Part shown: piece after piece, positions 17,002-26,738 of the stretch
Layout of the letters: each line of letters begins with the position of its first letter
Position numbering within the stretch: position 1 is the stretch's first letter
NCBI RefSeq assembly: GCF_000227135.1
Contig: NC_018241.1
Location: 62,001-126,000 of the forward strand
DNA length: 64,000 nucleotides
Direction of reading: 5' to 3'
Source of the DNA: Leishmania donovani
Taxonomy: Eukaryota; Euglenozoa; Kinetoplastea; Trypanosomatida; Trypanosomatidae
Translations under genes and position numbers: made by a program
Notes under the pieces: model-generated
What the model saw: only the letters and a program-made list of their open reading frames with translations
The model's database searches: none
Told to the model about the DNA's origin: nothing

Positions 17002-19893
17002 ATGTTGTCTAGCGGCTTGGACGAGCAGTTTCTGCACCGCTGCTGCGTGCAGCTGTCGGCGCCGCTAGTCGACCCCGCGGTGCTGAGCACGGAGCAGGGC
17101 AACGCGACCCGGTTTGCAAAACAGCACGCCGCGGCCCACCCTCGCGAGGTTGCCCGCGCGCTCATCTGGCGCGTCGTCGACAGTGCCGATGACACGCTCG
17201 ACCAGTCCGTGAACGAAGACCGCGCCGGGGCGTGGAGCGTGCTGACCGCTGTGATTGCGGAGTGCGGCGACGCGAGCAGCGAGGTATTCCGCACGTCGCT
17301 TGGCGACCATCTGGCCTCTCTCCTGCCCTACCTCGTTGGATATCGCTGGCATACGTCGGTGCGCAGCATTCAGGAGGACGGGCTCCACAGCAGCGCCGAG
17401 GTTGTACTCAACTACGACAAGGTTGTCCCAGCGTCGCTGATCAACGGCTTTAGCTCTCGCAACGTCGACTCGTACGCGGTGGCGACGATGAACCGCCGCT
17501 ACCGCAAGTACCTCACCCTGTGGAAGTCTGTGTGGCGCCCAGACGTGTATCAGACACTGAAGGACATGGTCAAGCGCGTCGAGGCGACCGGCAACTTCCT
17601 GCCTCCCATGGCGGAGGATGTGTTGGTCGTGCCGGACGGGTATCGGGAGAGTCTGTGGCGGCTGCGCCGCACAGCGCCGCGGCCGAGCATCACGCTGGAG
17701 CTGCTGCGCAACTATGGGTGGCCAATGACGATGATTCCGCGCGAGAACAACAACACGGTGCGGGCGCCGAGCTACGTGCTGCCGAAGACAGAGGCAGAGC
17801 TGCGCCAACTGGACCCGGCAATGCACCGGACGGTGTTTCAGTGGCTCAAGACCATGCATCAGAAGCGCGGCGGGTGTGCTGGATGCGATTCCTGGGACCA
17901 CACGGATACCCGTTGCCCGTGCGAAGGGCCTTTCTGGCGCTCCCCGAGCGACGAGAACGCCATGAAGACCCATCGCGCGCTGGTCGCCACCGTCACCGGC
18001 GGCGCGGCGCTGCCGGTCTTGACCTACGTGCAGTCCGCCCGCATCCTCTACGCGTCAAATCTTCGGCTGCCGCTGCGCGTGCCGGAGGCCCTCGACACAA
18101 TCGCAATGCTCATCCGCGACGAGAAGCCCTACGAGGAGCTGCTCGCCGCCTTCGACACGGTGCGTGGTGCCGTGACAGGCCCGCGCGAGCGGCACGCCTT
18201 GTGGCGGCACGCCTCCTACCACCTGTTACCCTCCAAGACGGTGTTTGCGAAACCGCACGATGAAGCGCTCAGCCCGTGCATGAACAAGATCCGCAACCTC
18301 TTCCGGAGCTCACGCCGTTTCCAGGAGTGGGAGCAGCTGATGGACGCGGTAGACGTGCTTGACATGTGCTTCCGCCGCCGCGATGTGTCCAGTCGCGTTC
18401 GCCGTAACCTCGAAGAGGTGCAGGCAACGGCCTCGTTTTTCTTCTGTCTGGTGGACGGCTCCCTCGCGGCGAGCTTCAACCCTGCCACGTACGCGCGAGT
18501 GCCAGAGGAGGTCGAGGCGCTGGCCCCCCTAAAAGACAACCTATGCCGTGTCTGCCTCGAGCCGTTCCACACGGCGGTAACCTGCCCCATTGTTCGCGAA
18601 GACGAAGAGGCCGAGCACCGCCGCCACAGCACCGGCACCAGCGCGACGAAGCCCGTTATCGAGGAGTGGGACCTGCAGGTGGCGCGCCGCGTTCTAGAGG
18701 ACAACGATTGCCTGTTCATGAAGTACCCGGCGGAGGCGTACCGGCTCGCGGCCGCAATGGAGCGCATCGACGTGGACGACCGGCCTGCAAAGGACTTCCG
18801 CAAGGCTGAGCTGCAACTGGCGGTGAAGCTCATCCATGAGCGGCGCGTCGCCGTGTGCCCCCAATGCAACGTAACCGGGCACAGCTTGCGCAACTGCGAG
18901 CGCCGCGCGTACCGCGCGCTGAGTCGAGAGTCGCTGCGGCCGATCGACGTGCGGCTTGACCCCCACAAGCTCCGTCAGTGTGTACGGCGCTACGCGTCAG
19001 AGGACGCCTTGCACGGCGAGCTGCTGGATGCTATGGACCTGTACGGGCGCGGTGCACAACTGCTGCCAACCGCCTTCATGAAAGCCATCCGCGAGATGGA
19101 CGACGCCCGTATCCCGCTTGCTGCGGCCCGCTACGCGACGGACACGGTGCAGAGCTTTCTGCTCTTCAGCAACTCCACCGACCTCCTGCAGCACCTTCGC
19201 CAGTTTCGAGCCGCCCGCTTCCCTGAGGTGTGCATCTTCTGCGACTCGTACCACCACCGCAGCGAGGACTGCACCCGCTGCCGCGAGGACGAGCGCGGGT
19301 ACCTGCAGGAGCTACGTCGCACCGGCCTGACTCTCTGGACGTATCTGCTGCACCGCGACGCCTATGACCAGCTGCTGCCGACGGATTACGCACGCGGCAA
19401 GGAGAGCGTGTTGGCGCTTGTTGAACAATTTGAGACCGACTACCGCCCTGGCGGCGTTGGTCGCTCACGCTTCTTCAAGGATAACGATCTGCCCGACATG
19501 ACACCAGGAGCCATGATAGCGAACACGTACGCGTCCATCACCGAAACTCCGATATCGACGCAGACCCGCGCGGCAGCGGCGGAGACGTCGACCGGGGCAA
19601 CAGAGACCGCCACGGCCGAGACGGTCGGGGCCGCGGGCGGCGAGGCCGCGCTGAATGGGGGCGAGGAAGACACTCTCGGCCGCGTCAGCGACAGTAGTGA
19701 CGATAAGCACCAAAGTGAACTGGCGAACTGCGCGCTGTCGGAGGAGGGGCATCCACGAAAAAAGCGGCCCCGCAGCGATGGTGACGGCGAGCAGGCGGAC
19801 ACGGACGCACGAGCGGGCGAGGAAGCCCGTGTGCGGCAGGATACGGCGGAGGAGCCGCCCACGGTACGTGTGCACGTGGAACAAGAAGCGTAG
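17002..19893 (+). CDS. Protein with four dispersed CCHC zinc knuckles
   Basis: 963 residues from ATG 17002 (MLSSGLDEQFLHRCC). The frame is open further upstream without an ATG after the predicted splice site, so this start is favoured. Four perfect C-x2-C-x4-H-x4-C knuckles are spaced through the protein: C292-C305 (CAGCDSWDHTDTRC), C515-C528 (CRVCLEPFHTAVTC), C619-C632 (CPQCNVTGHSLRNC) and C744-C757 (CIFCDSYHHRSEDC). Knuckles of this type bind single-stranded nucleic acid. The regions between them are helical and conserved-looking, not low complexity. The last about 100 residues are Ala/Thr/Glu-rich and acidic with a basic patch HPRKKRPRS that could be a nuclear signal. I do not recognise the specific gene. 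An RNA-binding or RNA-processing role, nuclear or mitochondrial, is inference. It differs from UMSBP/HEXBP proteins, whose knuckles are in tandem. Confidence 0.85.
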   Translation: MLSSGLDEQFLHRCCVQLSAPLVDPAVLSTEQGNATRFAKQHAAAHPREVARALIWRVVDSADDTLDQSVNEDRAGAWSVLTAVIAECGDASSEVFRTSLGDHLASLLPYLVGYRWHTSVRSIQEDGLHSSAEVVLNYDKVVPASLINGFSSRNVDSYAVATMNRRYRKYLTLWKSVWRPDVYQTLKDMVKRVEATGNFLPPMAEDVLVVPDGYRESLWRLRRTAPRPSITLELLRNYGWPMTMIPRENNNTVRAPSYVLPKTEAELRQLDPAMHRTVFQWLKTMHQKRGGCAGCDSWDHTDTRCPCEGPFWRSPSDENAMKTHRALVATVTGGAALPVLTYVQSARILYASNLRLPLRVPEALDTIAMLIRDEKPYEELLAAFDTVRGAVTGPRERHALWRHASYHLLPSKTVFAKPHDEALSPCMNKIRNLFRSSRRFQEWEQLMDAVDVLDMCFRRRDVSSRVRRNLEEVQATASFFFCLVDGSLAASFNPATYARVPEEVEALAPLKDNLCRVCLEPFHTAVTCPIVREDEEAEHRRHSTGTSATKPVIEEWDLQVARRVLEDNDCLFMKYPAEAYRLAAAMERIDVDDRPAKDFRKAELQLAVKLIHERRVAVCPQCNVTGHSLRNCERRAYRALSRESLRPIDVRLDPHKLRQCVRRYASEDALHGELLDAMDLYGRGAQLLPTAFMKAIREMDDARIPLAAARYATDTVQSFLLFSNSTDLLQHLRQFRAARFPEVCIFCDSYHHRSEDCTRCREDERGYLQELRRTGLTLWTYLLHRDAYDQLLPTDYARGKESVLALVEQFETDYRPGGVGRSRFFKDNDLPDMTPGAMIANTYASITETPISTQTRAAAAETSTGATETATAETVGAAGGEAALNGGEEDTLGRVSDSSDDKHQSELANCALSEEGHPRKKRPRSDGDGEQADTDARAGEEARVRQDTAEEPPTVRVHVEQEA

Positions 19894-20756
19894 TAAGGTG
19901 GCACCACAAAAATGCTGTTTAAGGTGGCGCGCGGAATATTGAGGCGACGATAATGAGGGCGATGCTGCTGTTGTTGCGACTCTTTAGGGGTGCCCCTGTG
20001 TGTTGGTGTGTGTGCTTGTGTCTGTCGAAGCAAGAGAAGGACGAGGGTATGTCTGTATGCAAGATGTGGTGGCTGTTGGCTTGTTTGCGGGCGCGTATTA
20101 TGGTGTGCATGCGTAGGCGTGTGCGCGCGCTGCTCGGTTCTCTGCGTCTTTTGTCTTCCTCTTTGTTTGGGAAACGAACCAGCGAAAATAAGGCAGCGCG
20201 TGTGTGCGCGTGTGCGCGCGTACCTCTCTTTGAAAACTGTAAGCACAAAATCACACGGAGAGCGTGGAGCATCCGCTGCGATGTGGCGCAGTCGTTGAGC
20301 CGCACGCGTTGATCAGGGCAAGGCCAACAGCACGGCCGTCGAGAGAGAGAGAGAGAGACTCAGCGTGGCACCCCCAAGAGGCGCAGTGAGCTGCCGGCTC
20401 CTTCCTGCGCATGTGTGCGTGTGGGAGAAAAGGGGGGGGGGCACCGTCACTGCGCGTGCATCGGCGCGGTGGGTGAAGCCACCGCGACCGAAAGGAGCGA
20501 TGGATGACTGGAGGCGCACTAAACGGAGTTCGCGTTGTGTCACTTGTTCATCGCACGCGCCTTGCTGTCTGGACGGCATTGATGTAACAGAGAGGGAAAG
20601 AGGAGGTGCGCTGCGGTCCACGCCCCTTCATTCTCCCATCAGTGTGGCACTCTCTCTTCCTTCTCTCTCCTTTCCCACCACATCACCGACTGCGCGGTGC
20701 ACGCCTACAATGTGCATGTATATCGCAGCCACCGCAAGAGGTCATCACTGCTCTGT

Positions 20757-20813
20757 GTGGGTGTGTGTGTGTGTGCCTCCTCCCGTGAGCTGCACACACA
20801 CACACACACACAC
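20757..20813. repeat. Inverted (GT)n / (CA)n pair
   Basis: About 19 bases of GT repeat are followed after a short spacer by about 22 bases of CA repeat. Transcribed, the two could pair into a perfect stem with a loop of about 16 bases. It lies in the probable 3' UTR of the CCHC gene or the leader region of the SDR gene. Confidence 0.7.
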
Positions 20814-20886
20814 GCAAACATACAGCAAAAAGTGTGAGCTTGAAGTGCTTAGATACACGTATGCAAGTGACTGGATAGAGTCAGAC

Positions 20887-20943
20887 CCCTCCCTCCTCCT
20901 CCTCCTCCTCCTCCTCCTCCTCCTTCCCCCCCCCCGCTTTAAG
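20887..20943 (+). promoter_or_regulatory. Predicted trans-splice acceptor with (CTC)n tract for the SDR gene
   Basis: A run of about eleven CTC units followed by a ten-base C run and GCTTTAAG gives AG at 20942-20943; another AG follows at 20977. The first ATG is at 21003. The trinucleotide tract is likely to vary in length between strains. Confidence 0.6.
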
Positions 20944-21002
20944 CGAAGTCTTCGTGGTTGTGTCGCGTTGTTCGCAGGTACACACATACACACGTACACG
21001 CA

Positions 21003-22034
21003 ATGCACAAGAAGCTGCTTCTGTTTGGTGGCACCGGTTTCGTGGGCTCGTTGGTGGCACAAAAAGCGCTGAGTCGTGGCTACCGCGTTGTCATCGCGAC
21101 CCGGGGCGGCGCACCGCCACTTGGCTCGCCAATGGACACGCTGTTCAAGCGTGTGCGCATGATTGGTGGGCCAGCTGCCGCGCGGGAATCCATGAGTGGA
21201 ACCTCAACGACGACTCAGCCGTCTGTAGCATCGTCACCTGCGAGCAGCAGTAGCGGCAGCACTCACCAGCGCCCTTCAGCGGATCAACTGGCCAAGATGG
21301 TGCACCAGATGGACGAGGAGAACGCGCTGGAGTTTGTCAGCATCGACGCCACAAGCAGGGACCAAGTGTTTCATTTTCTGCATGACCACTCAGACGCCAC
21401 AGCGGTTGTCAACGCCGTCGGCCTCCTCACGCGCAACTACGAGGACGCGCGGCAGGTCAATGGAGATGTCATGACGAACATTGCGGCCGGCGTCTTCCAC
21501 CCGAAGTTGGCGCAGGCGGTGCAGAAGGTAGTGTACGTGTCGGCGGAGCCGTACAACCTGTACTCTCGACGCATCCTGGGAAGCAAGTATCTCTTGAAAG
21601 GGTACTTCCACGGTAAGCGCATCGGCGAGAAGGCCGTACTGGAGAACCTTGGCAACAAAGGAGTGGTGCTGCGGCCCAGCTTCATCTACGGCACGCGTCA
21701 CATCCTCGTCGCCTCCGCCGTGAACTCCGACGCCGTAAGCACGCTCTCCCTACCGCTGGGCTGGATCGGCCTGCCATTCGACAAGCTACTGAAGGCCATC
21801 GGTGGCGGAAAACTGTTAATGCCGCCGGTGAGCGTGGACGTGGTGGCCGAGGCAGCCGTGCGTGCGTGTGCGTGGGCAAATCAGCCTGGCAATGATATAC
21901 ACGGTATCTGTGACGTGTACCGCATGCATGACATCTGCAACGCTGTCGATCCGTCGCTGCACGAAGATAGCAAAGGCACCATGACGGCATCCGCTGCGTC
22001 GAAGGAAGCGAGCACGGTCAAGAACGATAAGTAG
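21003..22034 (+). CDS. Atypical short-chain dehydrogenase (NDUFA9/Coq11-like)
   Basis: 343 residues from ATG 21003. The N-terminus is a Rossmann nucleotide-binding fold: KKLLLFGGTGFVGSLV with G-G-T-G-x-x-G at 9-15. VVNAVGLLTRNYEDARQVN and KVVYVSAEPYN mark strands 4 and 5. YFHGKRIGEKAVL supplies a Y-x-x-x-K pair (Y201, K205), and GVVLRPSFIYG follows. A serine-rich insertion (about residues 65-95) lies after strand 2-3. The layout matches atypical SDRs such as complex I NDUFA9 and yeast Coq11 (YLR290C), both mitochondrial and probably structural or ubiquinone-linked. The basic start MHKK could act in import, but no strong presequence is visible. Which of the two is the true relative cannot be settled by eye. 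Confidence 0.82.
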   Translation: MHKKLLLFGGTGFVGSLVAQKALSRGYRVVIATRGGAPPLGSPMDTLFKRVRMIGGPAAARESMSGTSTTTQPSVASSPASSSSGSTHQRPSADQLAKMVHQMDEENALEFVSIDATSRDQVFHFLHDHSDATAVVNAVGLLTRNYEDARQVNGDVMTNIAAGVFHPKLAQAVQKVVYVSAEPYNLYSRRILGSKYLLKGYFHGKRIGEKAVLENLGNKGVVLRPSFIYGTRHILVASAVNSDAVSTLSLPLGWIGLPFDKLLKAIGGGKLLMPPVSVDVVAEAAVRACAWANQPGNDIHGICDVYRMHDICNAVDPSLHEDSKGTMTASAASKEASTVKNDK

Positions 22035-22224
22035 AAGGAGGCGGTTGACAAGAGAGAGAGACAGGAAAGTGTGTGCCTGTGTGCGGATGGCCGGTGTTTA
22101 CAAGAAACAGAAAAACGAGAATAAGCCGTGCGAGAGCGAGGGCACGCACGCCCACTCCTCCACATCGCGCCGGAAGCGCAGGCGCCCACACACACACACA
22201 CAGGCAAGCTACGGCATCGCACCT

Positions 22225-22253
22225 GTATGTGTATGTGTGTGTGTGTGTGTGTG
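22225..22253. repeat. (TG)n microsatellite
   Basis: About 29 bases of TG repeat downstream of the SDR gene, with a short CA repeat 25 bases upstream that could pair with it in RNA. Confidence 0.85.
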
Positions 22254-22455
22254 CTCGTGCACTCTACGATAGGCAGCACTGGAAGAGGGGAAACAGAGCA
22301 GCGGGAGAGCCGGTACATTCATGGCGGAGGCTCCGAACGGGTTCTCCTTCAAAGGGAACGACTGTGGTGCTCTCCTCCTCTCACGCGCGCGTGCAAGTGC
22401 GCAGGTCTGTACTCGGCACATGCACATGCACAGTAGCCACAACAGCGATCGTGCG

Positions 22456-22493
22456 AGTTTCTCTTTCACATCCTTCCTCTTGCCTTGCGGGAG
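22456..22493 (+). promoter_or_regulatory. Predicted trans-splice acceptor for the hypothetical gene
   Basis: Tract GTTTCTCTTTCACATCC then TTCCTCTTGCCTTG, with the next AG at 22492-22493. No ATG occurs before 22607. Confidence 0.5.
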
Positions 22494-22606
22494 TCACGTA
22501 AAGAAAATCGCGTGCGCGCACATCCGCCGCGTCATCCCCCAGAGACGCGACAGTCTCCACTCATTCGCTCAGTGCCGCCGGCACCGTTGTCGTAGTAAGT
22601 GTCATC

Positions 22607-23533
22607 ATGCAGCTCGCCCCACCATTCAGCAGGGTTGCGCGGCAGTTGCAGGAACCCCATAACCTCTCTCCCCTTCTTGGGCGACGTGCATGCGCCGCAC
22701 CCGTAGCTGCGGCGTCGCCTTCGGCCTTCTGCACAGCGCGTCGATGCCTCTCTCAGCAAGCAAGCCACTGGCTGAACAAACTGCGCTACGGCGCCGATGA
22801 TGCGCCGACGATGGGGTCGTGGGACAGCGCCTACGAGGACGACGCCATGGACACACGCAAGCTCTACTGCAAAGCCCTCGTGCACGCCTCCGGCGGGAGC
22901 CGCCTGGCGCGCGACTGGATCGCCGGATGCGCTGCTCTCACCAGCCCCGACCCATCCCTCATCTACACAGCGCTGCAGCACGCCGCGACGGAGGCGGATG
23001 TGGAGGAGCTGCGAGAGCACATTCTTGGGCGTCTGCTCGGGCAGGAAAGCCCCAGGCGAGGCGGCCGCAGTGGCGGCTCGCGCGACAACGAAGTGCGGAC
23101 GAACTTTGGCATGTGTGCAGAAAGCGAGAAGGAGGTGGTGGTACCCGGCACAGGCAACGTTGCGGCTGAGCGAGCCGTAGCACCGAACTGCGCGGGGCAA
23201 CCCAGCATCCATGAGCGCGATGGCGAGGATGGCGCAAGTGAGGCCGCTTCACCGCCGATCACCTCAGAGGGTATTCGCGATGCCGAGCACTACCTCCTCC
23301 AGCGCTCGCGAGAGGTTCGCTGCTTCATGTACGACGCCATGACCGCCAGCCTCTTCCATAGCAATAACGACCTGCGCACGGTCGAGGCGGCGCGGCGACA
23401 CACCTTCTGGATCGGCTTGGCCCAATTCGGTCTTTCCTTCGACGAGTTGACGGCGCTCTGGCGCCTAGTGGAGGCGGAGCTGCTGCTGAAGAAGGAGAAG
23501 ATCAAAGTGCTTGGGCAGCCGTGGGGCGAGTAG
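22607..23533 (+). CDS. Hypothetical protein with possible mitochondrial presequence
   Basis: 308 residues, start at the first ATG after the predicted acceptor. Residues 1-50 are rich in Arg, Ala, Ser and Leu and nearly lack acidic residues (SRVARQLQ, LGRRACAAPVAAA, ARRCLSQQ), like a mitochondrial targeting sequence. Residues about 70-145 are helical (YCKALVHASGGSRLARDWI, ALQHAATEADVEELREHIL). A Gly/Glu-rich, probably disordered stretch covers about 146-215. A second helical region (about 225-308) ends in VEAELLLKKEKIKVLGQPWGE. No known domain is recognised. The pattern suggests a kinetoplastid-specific mitochondrial protein, but this is inference. Confidence 0.75.
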   Translation: MQLAPPFSRVARQLQEPHNLSPLLGRRACAAPVAAASPSAFCTARRCLSQQASHWLNKLRYGADDAPTMGSWDSAYEDDAMDTRKLYCKALVHASGGSRLARDWIAGCAALTSPDPSLIYTALQHAATEADVEELREHILGRLLGQESPRRGGRSGGSRDNEVRTNFGMCAESEKEVVVPGTGNVAAERAVAPNCAGQPSIHERDGEDGASEAASPPITSEGIRDAEHYLLQRSREVRCFMYDAMTASLFHSNNDLRTVEAARRHTFWIGLAQFGLSFDELTALWRLVEAELLLKKEKIKVLGQPWGE

Positions 23534-23613
23534 TGGCGCGTGTCGCGTCGCCTGTCCCTGGAGGCTTTCGAGCTGTGCCAAAAACCGATCTTCTCGCACC
23601 CGCCCTCTCTCTA

Positions 23614-23616
<3 letters not shown>

Positions 23617-23646
<30 letters not shown>
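23617..23646. repeat. (GT)n microsatellite
   Basis: About 30 bases of uninterrupted GT repeat shortly after the stop of the hypothetical gene at 23533. Confidence 0.85.
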
Positions 23647-23649
<3 letters not shown>

Positions 23650-24165
23650 CGCGCGCCTCCACGCTCTTTAAGATCCCTCTCACTTCACTGTACACGCTGC
23701 ACGTGCGCATCTGCCCAGCAGCAACCGTTCACGAAGACGCACACCCTCTCCGCCCGGTGTCCTCAGCACCGAAAGATTGCAGGAAGAGCGCATCCGCAGA
23801 TGAAGGGCAGCAAAGGAGAGGCCCTTCAGGTATGCGTCGATGTGCAAGACGGCTCGGGCTCGTCACCCCCCCCCTCGTTCACATCGGCCCACTTCTCAGA
23901 GCGAACGAAGAGAGCCCCGTCGTGTCGATCCACGAGTGGCGCTTCGAGAATGCCTTCCGTCGCCGCCTTCATCCTCGCAACTCCCCTCCACGCACACCCT
24001 TCCTCTCTTTCCGCCTCTTGCTCCCACTCCCTCTGCTCCTCATCTGCACGCGCCTGTGCACACACACACACACACGCACACGTGCGATAACGTGTGGATC
24101 CCTGAATGGCATCTGCAGTATTGTATCGCTGTGCAGCCTCACTGCATCCTCTCCCTCTCCTCGTT

Positions 24166-24237
24166 TACTTCTGTTCGCCCGTCTTTCCTTGCCTTCGTGC
24201 CTCTCTGCGGTGCCTATCACCCCCCGCCTCTGCGCAG
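24166..24237 (+). promoter_or_regulatory. Predicted trans-splice acceptor for proteasome alpha-3
   Basis: Pyrimidine-rich DNA from TTACTTCTGTTCGCC to CCCCCCGCCTCTGCGCAG, with AG at 24236-24237. No ATG lies between it and 24309. Confidence 0.55.
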
Positions 24238-24308
24238 ACAAGCACGCGTTGGAGCAAGCATCTGCCCTGTGCCACAGCTTACCATCACCACCGCTGCGCA
24301 TCGCCATC

Positions 24309-25166
24309 ATGTCTCACCGGTACGACTCCCGCACCACCACCTTCTCCCCTGAGGGTCGCCTCTACCAGGTGGAGTACGCCGTGGAGGCGATTCAGCAGGC
24401 CGGCACCGTCATCGGCGTATGCACGAAGGACGGCGTCGTGCTGGCGGGCGAGAAGATGGTGCCGCACCCGCTCTTTGATAGCGAAAACATGCAGGACAAG
24501 AACACCAGTGGGGAGAAGATGTACAAGATCGCCGAGCACATCGGCTGCAGCGTGGCGGGTGTGACGTCGGATGCGTACGCCTTGCTGAACTACGCTCGGC
24601 TTTCGGCACTGCGCCACCAGTACACCTTCCAGGAGCCGATGGCGATCGAGGATCTCTGCCGCATCCTGTGTGACGAGAAGCAGCTCTACACGCAGTACGG
24701 CGGCGTGCGCCCCTACGGTGTCTCCTTCCTGCTTGTTGGATGGGACCGCTACTACGGTTATCAGCTCTACTCCACCGAGCCGAGCGGCGACTACAGCGCC
24801 TGGAGTGCGTACGCGATCGGACAGAACGACCAGGTGGCGCACTCACTCTTGAAGAAGGACTGGCACGAGAACATGACGCTAGAGGACGGCATGCTGCTGG
24901 CGCTGCGGGTGCTGGGCAAGACGATGGACACGGCAAAGATCGACCTCGCCCGGGTGGAGGTGGCGGTGATGCGCAAGGTACCCGCTTCGAACGTTGATCA
25001 GCTGCTCGACCCGTTCAAGCACCACCCCAAGACGACGCCTCAGTTTCAGATTCTCGCCCTTAGTGAACTGAAGCCGCACGCCGAACGCGCCGACCAGGCC
25101 AGGGAGGCGGAGGAGCAGGCCGAGGCGGAGCGTCAGCGCCAGCAGGAGCAGGCTCTGGAGTCGTAA
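24309..25166 (+). CDS. PSMA4: 20S proteasome subunit alpha-3
   Basis: 285 residues. The proteasome alpha signature is complete at the N-terminus (RYDSRTTTFSPEGRLYQVEY, then AVEAI). The RYDSRTT start and the motifs CSVAGVTSDA, YTQYGGVRPYGVSFLLVGWD and STEPSGDYSAW match the alpha-3 (PSMA4, yeast Pre9) type better than other alpha subunits. Alpha subunits are catalytically inactive and form the outer rings and gate of the 20S core; alpha-3 has a key gating N-terminus. The C-terminal tail is acidic and Gln-rich (REAEEQAEAERQRQQEQ), as in alpha-3 of other species. The start is fixed by the family N-terminus and by the predicted leader. Confidence 0.96.
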   Translation: MSHRYDSRTTTFSPEGRLYQVEYAVEAIQQAGTVIGVCTKDGVVLAGEKMVPHPLFDSENMQDKNTSGEKMYKIAEHIGCSVAGVTSDAYALLNYARLSALRHQYTFQEPMAIEDLCRILCDEKQLYTQYGGVRPYGVSFLLVGWDRYYGYQLYSTEPSGDYSAWSAYAIGQNDQVAHSLLKKDWHENMTLEDGMLLALRVLGKTMDTAKIDLARVEVAVMRKVPASNVDQLLDPFKHHPKTTPQFQILALSELKPHAERADQAREAEEQAEAERQRQQEQALES

Positions 25167-25186
25167 GGCCTCCGCGCGCGTTTGGG

Positions 25187-25189
<3 letters not shown>

Positions 25190-25219
<30 letters not shown>
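25190..25219. repeat. (GT)n microsatellite
   Basis: About 30 bases of uninterrupted GT repeat, starting 24 bases after the proteasome alpha-3 stop and so almost certainly in its 3' UTR. Confidence 0.85.
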
Positions 25220-25221
<2 letters not shown>

Positions 25222-26696
25222 GGGTACGCGACTGATATATGCGTTGCGCACGCAGAAGAGGAGACACAGAAAGAGAGGAGGGGCGATAGAAGACAAAGGT
25301 GTCGGCACGGGCCCCGGAGCTGCACGAGGAGGCATCCCTCGGCGACATGCACACATATCCGTTCGAGTCACATCCCCGCTCAGCCGCATGCGCCGGAGTG
25401 AGGTGAACGGCAGCAGGGGCATCGCTCTCCAAGCATACATAGGTATATATATATATATATTTGCCGCAAATCCCCTCCCTCCCGGCTCCGTCCTCCATCT
25501 TCAACGTGTATGCGCGCGAGGTTGTGTAGAGGGTGAGGGGAGAGGGAGGAGGGTCCGTCACTAGCGGCTATCAGCGTCCCCTTCCTCCCCTCTCTACGCT
25601 TCTTTGTTCGTTTTCTCTTATACCACTGCCCTCCCCCTTCCCCTCGTGTCCTCTCCTCCCTAAAGCAGCCCACCACTTCTGTCTCTCTCTGTGTGCCTGT
25701 GTGTGTGTCTGTGAAGAGGGGTGTGTGTGGGGGCAGGGGAGGGTGGTGGCAGGGGCGATCCGATGTACGGCGGCGAAGTTAAAGAAACGAAGAGAAAAAG
25801 TTGATGGGTCATACCATCGTATTCGGCGCGTGCGGGTGTGTCTATGCGTGCGTGCGGCCGTGCGTCGCCCGCTGGGCTGGCCTGTCTGCCTATCTGTCTG
25901 TCTGTGTGTGTGTGTGTGTGTGCATGGGTGGATGAAAGGGAAGGGAAGAGGGAGGTGGAGGGCGTATGTGTTGCATGGGGTGATGGTCTTGTCTGATTGA
26001 GCAAAGCAAGTACATCGAAGAACGTGTGAAGACGACAACGCCAAAAAAAAAAGCGTGGTACATGGGCGCGCACGAACAAGCAGGAGGCAGTATCACGACC
26101 CATCCACACCCCCATCGACTACACGCACACGCGTAGCGCATCGAATCCTCGATGCGGCGCATGTGTCGCAGCGTGTGCGGGTATTTTTGTTGTGTGGATG
26201 CGCGAGCGCGCACTCACTCCTGTTTCTGCTTCGTCCCCCCCCCCCACACACACACAAGCACTCTCCCTCCCCGTCTTCCTCCCTCTCTCCTGCCGGCTTT
26301 CGACGGCGGCCCATCGCCGACACACATCCACACGCGTCAACAACACAATGGCATTGGGACGCACGTACATGTGCGTGTATGCATATACCATCTTTTTTCC
26401 GCACCGATTCTGGCAGTGGTCACACGCAGTACAACACCTCTCTTGCCTTCCTCTCTTCCTCACTCTTACCATCCACACCACCACGCGTTCACTGACACCC
26501 CTACCCACAAGCATCTATATAACAATCTGTCGCTTCCCCAAACCCCTCCAACTCCCTCCGCCACAGCCACCACCACCACCACAGCGCTGGCTTTTATCGC
26601 ACGGTCCACCTCCCCTCCCACACGCGCGCAAGAGCTTTTCTTTGGCGTTTCTGCTTGTGAAGAGGAGGAGGGAGAGGTATACGCATACCTACCTAC

Positions 26697-26738
26697 ATAT
26701 TATATATATATTCTATAGAAAATATATATATATATATG
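26697..26738. repeat. (TA)n tract with imperfect inverted symmetry
   Basis: Two TA runs flank TTCTATAGAAAA. The whole is close to self-complementary, so RNA or extruded DNA could fold into a hairpin. Several similar TA tracts occur in other gene-free stretches of this window. Confidence 0.75.

Larger units (their letters stand above)
19894..21002. other. Intergenic region, CCHC to SDR gene
   Basis: No gene supported. Contains GT (20757-20775) and CA (20792-20813) repeats facing each other across 16 bases, able to form a hairpin in RNA. A (CTC)n tract follows and leads to the SDR acceptor. Confidence 0.6.
22035..22606. other. Intergenic region, SDR gene to hypothetical gene
   Basis: Contains CA (22189-22201) and TG (22225-22253) repeats and the predicted acceptor at 22492-22493. 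No coding region is seen. Confidence 0.6.
23534..24308. other. Intergenic region before proteasome alpha-3
   Basis: Holds a TG repeat (23617-23646), a CA repeat (24059-24076) and a long pyrimidine tract. The frame of the next gene stays open through here from 23511, but the sequence is Ser/Leu/Pro-rich UTR and the family's N-terminus begins at 24309. Confidence 0.65.
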
